DNA of 5,054 bases, taken from Alphaproteobacteria bacterium TMED109 (GTDB lineage: Bacteria > Pseudomonadota > Alphaproteobacteria > TMED109). The position numbers and the translations under genes were made by a program. The stretch is taken from contig NHFK01000023.1 of the NCBI GenBank assembly GCA_002171375.1, forward strand, positions 8,932 to 13,985. Reading direction: 5' to 3'. Below the pieces are notes generated by a model. It was not told the origin of the DNA and did not search any database. It worked only from the letters and a program-made list of their open reading frames with translations. This document shows positions 1 to 5,054 of this stretch, piece by piece (within the stretch, counting starts at the first letter, position 1; each line of letters opens with the position of its first letter).

Positions 1-128
1 GCTGCATCTATAGTAAACGACTTATGATTATCAAAATTAATATCTTGAATTAAGTAATTTTTGTTAGTCGCACAACCACAAAAAAAATACAAAGTTAACA
101 ATAAAATAAAATAACTTTTTTTATACAT
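1..128 (-). CDS. Putative lipoprotein, N-terminal fragment (cut by window edge)
   Basis: Reading the minus strand from the ATG at 128 gives 42 uninterrupted codons that run off the left edge, so only the N-terminus is visible. It has the layout of a type II (lipoprotein) signal peptide: a basic start (MYKKS), a hydrophobic stretch at about residues 6-16, then F-C-G-C with Cys19 as the likely lipidated residue. The -3 position is Phe instead of the usual Leu, so the lipobox is slightly atypical. After Cys19 comes a polar, Asn-rich stretch typical of a mature lipoprotein. The predicted location is a membrane-anchored periplasmic protein. The gene follows argF by 16 bases on the same strand, so it may be cotranscribed with argDF or have its own promoter. 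No Shine-Dalgarno sequence precedes it. The family is not recognisable from this fragment. Signal-peptide reading is fairly sure; function is unknown. Confidence 0.7.
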   Translation of the reverse strand, partial: MYKKSYFILLLTLYFFCGCATNKNYLIQDINFDNHKSFTIDA

Positions 129-164
129 AGTTAATATTATATTGCTAAATTAATTTATCTGCAA
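129..164 (-). promoter_or_regulatory. Possible leaderless promoter for the lipoprotein gene
   Basis: On the minus strand, TATAAT lies at 141-136 and TTGCAG at 164-159, separated by 17 bases. The -10 ends eight bases before the A of the start codon, so a transcript from it would begin at or next to the AUG, with no leader. This fits the absence of a Shine-Dalgarno sequence. The -35 matches only its first three bases, and TATAAT is common by chance in DNA this AT-rich. The box sits partly inside the end of argF. Confidence 0.3.
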
Positions 165-1059
165 TAGCCCAAGAAAGAATTGCTTTTTGAACGTGTAACC
201 TATTTTCAGCTTCATCCCAAACTACTGATCTAGGGCCATCAATAATTTCCTCAGTAACTTCTTGTCCTCTATGCGCAGGCAAACAATGCATAAATATTGC
301 ATTATCAGATGCAACCTTAAATAATTTTTCGTTTACTTGAAAATTATTAAAAATCTTTTCTGGGTTAATTGTACCTTCATCTCCCATAGATACCCAGGTA
401 TCAGTACATATTGCATCTGAATCTTTACAAGCCTTCAATGGGTCATCCATAATTTCTATATCTACAGAATTATCTTTAGCCCACTGAATAATATGAATGT
501 TTGGTAATCGCCCATTAGGGCATGCTAGCCTTAATTTAAAATTAAAAACTTTTGATGCATGGATCCATGAATTAGCCATATTATTTCCATCACCTATCCA
601 TGCAACTATTTTATTTTCTATATCTCCTAATTTTTCTTCAAAAGTCATTATATCTGCAAATACCTGACAAGGATGACTAATATCTGTTAATCCATTTATT
701 ACGGGAATTTTAGAATGTGCAGCCATCTCTATTAAAGTTTCATGTTTACTAGTTCTGATCATAATACCATCCAAATATCTACCTAAAACCTTAGCTGTAT
801 CAGCAATACTTTCTCCACGTCCCATTTGCATAGATTTTGCATCTAGATAAATAGCTGATCCACCTAGTTCAGTCATTGCAACTTCAAAAGATATTCGTGT
901 TCTCGTTGAAGGTTTTTCAAAAATCATTGCAAGAGTTCTTCCTAATAATGGAGCCCCTTCTAATAAACCTCTTCCACTAGACTTATAAAATTTAGCAGTT
1001 TGTAATAATTTTCTAGCTATACCATCTTCTAAAAGATTTATATCTATAAGGTTTCTCAT
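145..1059 (-). CDS. argF: Ornithine carbamoyltransferase (anabolic)
   Basis: This cytosolic enzyme joins carbamoyl phosphate and ornithine to make citrulline in arginine synthesis. At 304 residues it is full length for the family. The carbamoyl-phosphate motif STRTR is at residues 51-55, followed by the N-terminal domain motif HPCQ at 129-132. The ornithine-binding part shows the DTWVSMG loop at 220-226 and HCLPAHRG at 258-265, with the catalytic Cys259. DEAENRLHVQKA near 282-293 completes the C-terminal signature. SMG and HCLP identify an ornithine rather than aspartate carbamoyltransferase. The ATG overlaps the argD stop as ATGA, which points to translational coupling and supports this start; no clear Shine-Dalgarno is seen. 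The anabolic role is inferred from pairing with argD and the absence of arginine-deiminase genes. No key residue is missing. Confidence 0.97.
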   Translation of the reverse strand: MRNLIDINLLEDGIARKLLQTAKFYKSSGRGLLEGAPLLGRTLAMIFEKPSTRTRISFEVAMTELGGSAIYLDAKSMQMGRGESIADTAKVLGRYLDGIMIRTSKHETLIEMAAHSKIPVINGLTDISHPCQVFADIMTFEEKLGDIENKIVAWIGDGNNMANSWIHASKVFNFKLRLACPNGRLPNIHIIQWAKDNSVDIEIMDDPLKACKDSDAICTDTWVSMGDEGTINPEKIFNNFQVNEKLFKVASDNAIFMHCLPAHRGQEVTEEIIDGPRSVVWDEAENRLHVQKAILSWAIADKLI

Positions 1060-2234
1060 ACTTGTTCTACCATCATTTTATCTAATGTTTTTTTCATTAT
1101 TTCTATACACTTATCAGCATGTTCAAGTTTAATATTTAAAGGAGGTAAAAAACGCAGTACATTATTTCCAGCAGGAACACTCAATAAACCCTTTTCTCTT
1201 AAATTTTTACATAAATCAATATTACTCACGTTACATATTATACCTATCATAAGTCCTTTACCTCTAGCCCCTTTAAGTATGGAAGGATATTTTTGAGAGA
1301 GAACTTCAATCTCTTGGAATAATTTATTGCCAATTTTAGTTACATTATCTAAAAAATCTCTCTCAATCACTTGAGAAATTACTGATTTAGCAACACTAGA
1401 GGCTAAAAAATTTCCACCAAAAGTAGACCCATGTGTTCCTGGAGACATTCCCAATGCAGCTTTATTTTTAGCTACAACTGCACCAATAGGAAACCCTCCT
1501 CCTAGACCTTTAGCAATTGCCATCACATCAGGAATTATATCTGCCCATTGATGCGCAAATAATTTTCCTGTTCTTCCAATACCTGTTTGCACCTCATCCA
1601 AAGCTAGGAGTACTTTATTTTCTGAACATAATATTCTTAATTTTTTTAAAAAGCCTTTAGGAGATCTATTAATTCCACCTTCCCCTTGAATAGGCTCAAC
1701 TAAAATAGCCGCAGTATTTTTATTTATAAATTTTTTTATTTCGTTAATATCTCCAAAAGGAACTCTTGTGAAACCATTTGTGTTTACACCAAAGCCTTCT
1801 CTATGTTTTTCATTATCACCTGCTGCAAGGGTACCCAGAGTTCTTCCATGAAAGGCACTACTACAAACTAAAATTTCTGTTTTATTTTCATCACCATTAT
1901 TAAAATGATATTTTCTGCATAATTTGATTGTTCCTTCTAATGCCTCAGCCCCTGAATTACAAAAAAAGACACTTTCTCCAAATGAGTTTTTACATATAAG
2001 CTCTGCTAGTTCTCCTTGCGGTTTTATATTATATAGATTAGAAGTGTGCCATAATTTTTTAGATTGACTAATAAGAGTATTAATTAACTCTTCATTAGAA
2101 TGACCTAAAGTATTTACAGCTATACCTGTAGCAAAATCTAAATATTTCTTTTTGTCCTTTGTAAATAGCCAAGGGCCTTCTCCTCTCTCGAATGAAAGGT
2201 CTATCCGGCCATATGTTGGCATTACATTTTTCAT
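1056..2234 (-). CDS. argD: Acetylornithine aminotransferase
   Basis: This PLP-dependent class III aminotransferase makes N-acetylornithine from N-acetylglutamate semialdehyde, with glutamate as amino donor; many family members also serve as the N-succinyl-diaminopimelate aminotransferase of lysine synthesis. The 392 residues match the family length. Visible motifs, in order, are the cofactor phosphate-binding NSGAEA at 93-98, FHGR at 128-131, EPIQGEGG at 180-187, LDEVQTGIGRTG at 212-223 with the PLP-contacting Asp213, and AKGLGGGFPIGA at 241-252 with the Schiff-base Lys242. THGSTFGGN follows at 267-275. The start is supported by AGAGG six bases upstream. The 3' end overlaps argF by four bases, forming an argDF unit as in many alphaproteobacteria. 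Other omega-aminotransferases share these motifs, but the argF neighbour settles the role. Confidence 0.96.
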   Translation of the reverse strand: MKNVMPTYGRIDLSFERGEGPWLFTKDKKKYLDFATGIAVNTLGHSNEELINTLISQSKKLWHTSNLYNIKPQGELAELICKNSFGESVFFCNSGAEALEGTIKLCRKYHFNNGDENKTEILVCSSAFHGRTLGTLAAGDNEKHREGFGVNTNGFTRVPFGDINEIKKFINKNTAAILVEPIQGEGGINRSPKGFLKKLRILCSENKVLLALDEVQTGIGRTGKLFAHQWADIIPDVMAIAKGLGGGFPIGAVVAKNKAALGMSPGTHGSTFGGNFLASSVAKSVISQVIERDFLDNVTKIGNKLFQEIEVLSQKYPSILKGARGKGLMIGIICNVSNIDLCKNLREKGLLSVPAGNNVLRFLPPLNIKLEHADKCIEIMKKTLDKMMVEQV

Positions 2235-2240
2235 TTAAAA

Positions 2241-2245
2241 CCTCT
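2241..2245 (-). promoter_or_regulatory. Ribosome binding site of argD
   Basis: AGAGG on the minus strand lies six bases before the argD ATG. It is one of the few clear Shine-Dalgarno sequences in the window and supports the chosen start. A TATATT at 2265-2260 could be a -10 box for argD, but no good -35 accompanies it, so I do not annotate a promoter. Confidence 0.6.
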
Positions 2246-2271
2246 ATAAAAAGTCTATGAATATATCAGAT

Positions 2272-2315
2272 AAAAAATAAAAAGGCTAAATAAAATTATA
2301 TTTTATGCTTTTAGC
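2272..2315 (-). terminator. Intrinsic terminator after the ABC-2 permease gene
   Basis: In the minus-strand RNA, GCUAA (2315-2311) pairs with UUAGC (2289-2285). After a four-base bulge on the 5' side, AUAAAAU (2306-2300) pairs with AUUUUAU (2296-2290) around an AUA loop, giving 12 pairs in all. One C and then U5-A-U6 (2283-2272) follow the stem directly, which is the classic layout. The stem starts inside the last codons of the permease gene and includes its UAA stop. Most pairs are A-U, so the stem is weak and termination may be partial. It would separate the permease from argDF. Confidence 0.6.
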
Positions 2316-3115
2316 TTAAACCCTGTCTTTAACATTATTATTGAAGCCACATATAAAAATATATTTAGTACAAGAAGAATTATAGCTCCAAGGTAAATAT
2401 TAGAGTCTGAATAACCTATCATTGAAAAACGAAAACCATCAATCATATAAAAAAATGGGTTTAATTGGCTAATAAAATAAAAATTATCTGGTAAAATCTT
2501 TATAGAATAAAATGTTCCTGATAATAGCGATAAGGGAGTAACAATAAAATTTGTTATAGCCGCAACATGTTCAAATTTACTTGACCATATTCCAGTAATT
2601 AAACCTAACAAACCCATAAATGAACAGGATAAAATAGAAAAATATATAAGAACAAAAGGATTATATATTTTTAAAGGAACAAAAATTAAAACTAACAAAG
2701 AAACAGATATACCTACAAATAATCCTCTACATATCGCGCCAGCTAAAAAAGCTGATGCAAATTCTACAGATGTAAGTGGAGGTAGCAATAAGTCTGTTAT
2801 ATTTCCAGCGACTTTTGCACTTAATAACGATGAAGAGGTATTACCAAAAGCATTTTGTATCATTGCCATTACAATTAAGCCTGGTGCTAAAAACTCTAAA
2901 AAAGGTATATCTTCTACTAATTTTGAAGATCTACCTAGAGCCAATGCAAAAATTATTAAAAAAAGAAGTGTGGTTAGTGCAGGCCCTAAAATAGTTTGAA
3001 GATAAATTTTCAAAAAACGGTTTACTTCTCTCTTAAAAAGAGTGTAAACGCCTATCCAATTAACACTATTAAAACCTTTGACAGACCTTTCAGAAATAAA
3101 CTTATTTTTTTGCAT
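2303..3115 (-). CDS. ABC-2 type transporter permease
   Basis: This is a 270-residue integral membrane permease of the ABC-2 family (COG0842/YadH-like), whose members export drugs, polysaccharides or lipids when paired with a separate ATPase. A cytoplasmic N-terminus with a basic patch (about 29-37) is followed by about six hydrophobic segments, near residues 41-60, 76-95, 118-147, 152-176, 184-204 and 240-263. FLAPGL at 75-80 and the block at about 199-234 (LSGTFYSIKILPD, then NPFFYMIDGFR) are typical of the family. There is no ATP-binding domain and no ATPase gene beside it: argD lies downstream beyond a terminator, and the upstream neighbour is divergent. The ATG is the only ATG before an upstream in-frame stop at 3142-3140. 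AGG lies 12 bases upstream, a long spacing for a Shine-Dalgarno. The substrate cannot be told from sequence. Confidence 0.9.
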   Translation of the reverse strand: MQKNKFISERSVKGFNSVNWIGVYTLFKREVNRFLKIYLQTILGPALTTLLFLIIFALALGRSSKLVEDIPFLEFLAPGLIVMAMIQNAFGNTSSSLLSAKVAGNITDLLLPPLTSVEFASAFLAGAICRGLFVGISVSLLVLIFVPLKIYNPFVLIYFSILSCSFMGLLGLITGIWSSKFEHVAAITNFIVTPLSLLSGTFYSIKILPDNFYFISQLNPFFYMIDGFRFSMIGYSDSNIYLGAIILLVLNIFLYVASIIMLKTGFKLKA

Positions 3116-3152
3116 GAGAATATATAACCTGCTAAGTATTTAAAAGTACACA

Positions 3153-3172
3153 TATAATTATAAATTTTAGGA
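3153..3172 (+). promoter_or_regulatory. arsC: Probable -10 box and ribosome binding site of the arsC-like gene
   Basis: A perfect TATAAT at 3153-3158 is followed by AGGA at 3169-3172, five bases before the ATG at 3178. Initiation about seven bases past the -10 would leave a leader of only 12-13 bases containing the ribosome binding site. No good -35 is visible 16-18 bases upstream, so the promoter is less certain than the ribosome binding site. Confidence 0.5.
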
Positions 3173-3184
3173 AAAAAATGCAAA
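3157..3184 (-). promoter_or_regulatory. Probable promoter of the ABC-2 permease gene
   Basis: On the minus strand, TTTGCA (3184-3179, four of six consensus bases) and TATAAT (3162-3157) are separated by 16 bases. The -35 overlaps the first codons of the divergent arsC-like gene, and the -10 shares two bases with the plus-strand TATAAT. A transcript would have a leader of about 35 bases. The AT-rich background lowers confidence. Confidence 0.4.
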
Positions 3185-3513
3185 TATTTCATAATCCTAG
3201 ATGTTCTAAATCTAGAGAAACTCTAAATATAATTATAGAGAATAATATAAAACACAATATAAATCTATATTTAGAAAACCCCTTATCCGTAGAAGAAATT
3301 AGAATAATAATTAAAAAATTAGATACTACGGCAAATAATATTATTAGAAAAAATGAAGATATTTATAAGAAGTTAAATTTAAAAGACGCCGATGAAGAAA
3401 CATTAATTAAAAAGATATCTGAAAATCCAATTTTATTAGAAAGACCTATAGTAGTTAAAGGAAATAAGGCAATTATAGGTCGTCCCCCAGAAAATGTTAA
3501 AATATTATTTTAA
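3178..3513 (+). CDS. arsC: ArsC/YfgD-family thiol reductase (putative arsenate reductase)
   Basis: This small cytosolic protein of 111 residues has the ArsC fold of the thioredoxin superfamily. Glutaredoxin-dependent ArsC enzymes reduce arsenate to arsenite through a single active-site cysteine. The N-terminus HNPRCSKSR (5-13) places Cys9 at the catalytic position, with His5 before it. Arg57, Arg89 (in LERPIVV) and Arg102 (in IGRPPENV) fit the three arginines of classical ArsC. The CSKSR form and the length match the YfgD-like branch, which is often called arsenate reductase without direct proof. No arsR, arsenite exporter or arsenic operon is nearby, so a different thiol-redox role is possible. 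The start is supported by AGGA five bases upstream. The gene is divergent from the permease and ends two bases from fmt. Family assignment is firm; substrate is inferred. Confidence 0.9.
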   Translation: MQIFHNPRCSKSRETLNIIIENNIKHNINLYLENPLSVEEIRIIIKKLDTTANNIIRKNEDIYKKLNLKDADEETLIKKISENPILLERPIVVKGNKAIIGRPPENVKILF

Positions 3514-3529
3514 GTCTAACTTAAATTTT
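3509..3529. terminator. Possible bidirectional terminator between the arsC-like gene and fmt
   Basis: A perfect inverted repeat, TTTAAGT (3509-3515) and ACTTAAA (3519-3525), flanks a three-base loop at 3516-3518. On the plus strand it is followed by TTTT (3526-3529). The arsC-like TAA (3511-3513) lies in the left arm and the fmt stop (TAG on the minus strand) is exactly the loop. On the minus strand the stem's own 3' arm and the next bases are mixed A/T without a clean T run, so termination of fmt is less well supported. The stem has one G-C pair and is weak. Confidence 0.4.
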
Positions 3530-4451
3530 GCATTTTATGTCCTTTAAGTATTTTCCAACCATTCAATACTTCTTTTGAAGACATAATCTTCTTTCCAGGT
3601 CTTTGAAGAATATTTATCTTAATTGCATTTTCAGAACATTTAACGATAATAGGTTCATCAACTATTATACCGTTTTTTGCTTTTACATTATTTTTAATGA
3701 CCTCGGCATCTAATATTTTAATATTTTCATCTTTAATTCGACATTTAGCACCAGGAATTGGACTTAATGCCCTAATTTGATTTAATATTTCATCTGCTTT
3801 TCTATTCCAATCTATAATTTCATCCTCTTTAAATATTTTTTTTGCATAAGTTGTGCCTTCAGATATCTGAGGAGTTGCCTTAATTATATTATTTGCAAAT
3901 TTTAAAATACTTGCATTTAATAATTTTGCTCCTCTCAGAGATAATAAGTTTGTTAAATCGCCATTATTTTGCCTATCTTTTATGGCAATAGTAATTTTAG
4001 AAATAACATCTCCTGTATCTAAACCTTCATCCATTAACATTATGGTTATGCCTGTATTTTCATCTCCTGCCATTATAGCTCTTTGAATAGGAGCAGCTCC
4101 TCGCCATCTAGGTAACAAAGAAGCGTGTAAATTTATACAGCCATATCTAGGTATTTTTATTAATTCTTTAGGTAAAATATAACCAAAAGCCACAACAATA
4201 ATCATGTCTAAATTTAATCCTTTTAAAAATTCAATATTATCCTTTAACTGGTTACCAAAAATAACCCTTATTCCATTTTTTTCAGCAAATTCTTGTACAG
4301 GCTGTTTTTGAATTTTTTTTCCTCTATTTGCACGCCTAGGTTCTTGGGTAAAAACTACAGGAATTTCATGCCCTGCTTCTAGAAGTTCCTTTAGGCTTGG
4401 AACTGCAAATTCAGGACTACCCATAAAACATAATTTAAGTTTATTATTCAT
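3516..4451 (-). CDS. fmt: Methionyl-tRNA formyltransferase
   Basis: This cytosolic enzyme transfers the formyl group of 10-formyltetrahydrofolate to Met-tRNA for translation initiation. Its 311 residues are close to the usual length. The N-terminal formyltransferase domain starts with FMGSPEFAVPSL (9-20) and has the basic loop near 38-50 that contacts the tRNA acceptor end. The catalytic block NLHASLLPRWRGAAPIQ covers 107-123, with Asn107 and His109. GLDTGD at 143-148 supplies the third catalytic residue, Asp145. The C-terminal tRNA-binding domain begins near residue 205 and includes RALSPIPGA (227-235) and QRPGKK (283-288). The gene starts seven bases after def, an arrangement conserved in many bacteria, and has no clear Shine-Dalgarno, so translation may depend on ribosomes leaving def. 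In many alphaproteobacteria truA follows; here it is absent and the gene ends against the convergent arsC-like gene. Confidence 0.97.
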   Translation of the reverse strand: MNNKLKLCFMGSPEFAVPSLKELLEAGHEIPVVFTQEPRRANRGKKIQKQPVQEFAEKNGIRVIFGNQLKDNIEFLKGLNLDMIIVVAFGYILPKELIKIPRYGCINLHASLLPRWRGAAPIQRAIMAGDENTGITIMLMDEGLDTGDVISKITIAIKDRQNNGDLTNLLSLRGAKLLNASILKFANNIIKATPQISEGTTYAKKIFKEDEIIDWNRKADEILNQIRALSPIPGAKCRIKDENIKILDAEVIKNNVKAKNGIIVDEPIIVKCSENAIKINILQRPGKKIMSSKEVLNGWKILKGHKMQNLS

Positions 4452-4458
4452 AAATAAA

Positions 4459-4980
4459 TTATATAGATTTATTTATATTTTTCTTGAATTTTTGCATTTT
4501 TTTTAAAATAATTTGACGCTTCAACCTAGATATATAAGAAGTAAATAAAGTACCTGATAAATGGTCTATCTCATGTTGAACGCAGACAGCCTCGAAACCA
4601 CTAAAAAAAGTTTCTTTTTTATTTCCTTCCAGATCTAAAAATTTTACATTAAGAGAGTCTGGCCGTGAAATTGAGAAATAATGATCAGGAAAAGATAAAC
4701 ATCCCTCTTCATATTCTTTGCAAGTATCTGATTGATTTATTATTTTTGGATTCAATAATACTCGTGGATTAGATTCTTTATTCTTACTAGAACAATCCAT
4801 AACTATTACTTGTAAAGACTCGTTTACTTGAGGAGCTGCTAAGCCAACTCCATTATTTTTATACATTGTATCAAACATATTATTAACAAAGCTTTTTAGA
4901 GATTTATCAATATTCTTAACTTCATGAGCTTTTTTCTCTAAAACTGTTGCGGGCGCATAAACTAAATTAAGTATACTCAT
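4459..4980 (-). CDS. def: Peptide deformylase
   Basis: This metalloenzyme removes the formyl group from the N-terminal methionine of new proteins at the ribosome. All three family motifs are intact: GVGLAAPQ at 44-51 (with Gln51), EGCLS at 92-96 with metal ligand Cys94, and HEIDH at 136-140 with ligands His136 and His140 and catalytic Glu137. The length of 173 residues is normal. The C-terminus from about 150 is strongly basic (many Lys), as in gram-negative type 1 enzymes, where the terminal helix binds the ribosome. It forms an operon with fmt, seven bases downstream. The start fits the conserved N-terminus (MSILNLVYAP), but no Shine-Dalgarno precedes it. The EGCLS form marks an active deformylase, not one of the divergent paralogues that lack these residues. 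Confidence 0.97.
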   Translation of the reverse strand: MSILNLVYAPATVLEKKAHEVKNIDKSLKSFVNNMFDTMYKNNGVGLAAPQVNESLQVIVMDCSSKNKESNPRVLLNPKIINQSDTCKEYEEGCLSFPDHYFSISRPDSLNVKFLDLEGNKKETFFSGFEAVCVQHEIDHLSGTLFTSYISRLKRQIILKKMQKFKKNINKSI

Positions 4981-5038
4981 TGTAAAATTTTCTATTACTT
5001 TTATATAATTAAAACTATCTCTATATTAATTAAACAAA

Positions 5039-5053
5039 TACATTAGAAATGTA
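5039..5053. repeat. Inverted repeat upstream of def
   Basis: TACATT (5039-5044) and AATGTA (5048-5053) form a perfect six-base inverted repeat around AGA, 59 bases upstream of the def ATG. It could be an operator half-site pair or part of a terminator for a gene beyond the right edge. No T run can be judged because the window ends here. The rest of the stretch 4981-5038 is noncoding and holds only weak -10-like sequences such as TATAAA on the minus strand at 5005-5000. Confidence 0.35.
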
Positions 5054-5054
5054 A

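Noticed and set aside
2235..2302. An arginine-repressor operator upstream of argD
   Set aside because: No sequence resembling a pair of ARG boxes is present; the space is taken up by the terminator and the argD ribosome binding site.
2776..2994. A 72-codon plus-strand open frame
   Set aside because: It lies wholly inside the permease gene on the opposite strand, has no ribosome binding site I can see, and its Leu/Lys-rich translation is what antisense of a membrane-protein gene gives.
3116..3177. A riboswitch or small RNA in the gap between the permease and the arsC-like gene
   Set aside because: The gap is only 62 bases and is explained by two divergent promoters and a ribosome binding site; no stable stem is visible.
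4312..4504. Runs of eight T (near 4313-4320 and 4497-4504) as possible frameshift sites in fmt and def
   Set aside because: Both runs encode lysine-rich stretches in frame, and both proteins are full length with all motifs, so there is no sign of programmed or erroneous frameshifting.
3178..4980. A new operon linking the arsC-like gene with fmt and def
   Set aside because: The arsC-like gene is on the opposite strand and convergent, so it cannot be cotranscribed with them.

Overview
The window is a very AT-rich (roughly 30% GC by eye), tightly packed bacterial segment with intact housekeeping genes and short intergenic gaps. The ArgD, ArgF, Def and Fmt sequences and the pairing of genes look most like a free-living, streamlined alphaproteobacterium of the SAR11 or similar marine type. 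That assignment rests on general resemblance and was not tested with a tree. Tryptophan is read from TGG, so nothing suggests an altered genetic code. No mobile element, CRISPR array, tRNA or rRNA is visible.

Left part (1-2234, minus strand): argD and argF overlap by four bases and encode two steps of arginine synthesis, acetylornithine aminotransferase and ornithine carbamoyltransferase. Sixteen bases after argF, the start of an unrecognised lipoprotein gene runs off the window. Its signal peptide and lipobox are visible, although it is too short here to stand out as an ORF.

Middle (2272-3529): a minus-strand ABC-2 type permease with no ATPase partner in view ends in a good intrinsic terminator that separates it from argD. 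It is transcribed divergently from an ArsC/YfgD-family thiol protein, the only plus-strand gene. The 62-base gap between them carries a palindrome that gives a perfect TATAAT on each strand. The arsC-like gene ends two bases from fmt, and a small hairpin covers both stop codons.

Right part (3516-5054, minus strand): def and fmt form the usual operon for the N-formyl group of initiator methionine. Fmt adds the formyl group to the initiator tRNA and Def removes it from new proteins. The last 74 bases are noncoding upstream sequence of def and contain an inverted repeat at the window edge.

I found no convincing new multi-gene system. The points most worth checking are the truncated lipoprotein gene and its possible leaderless promoter, the solitary permease, and the two compact regulatory arrangements around the arsC-like gene.
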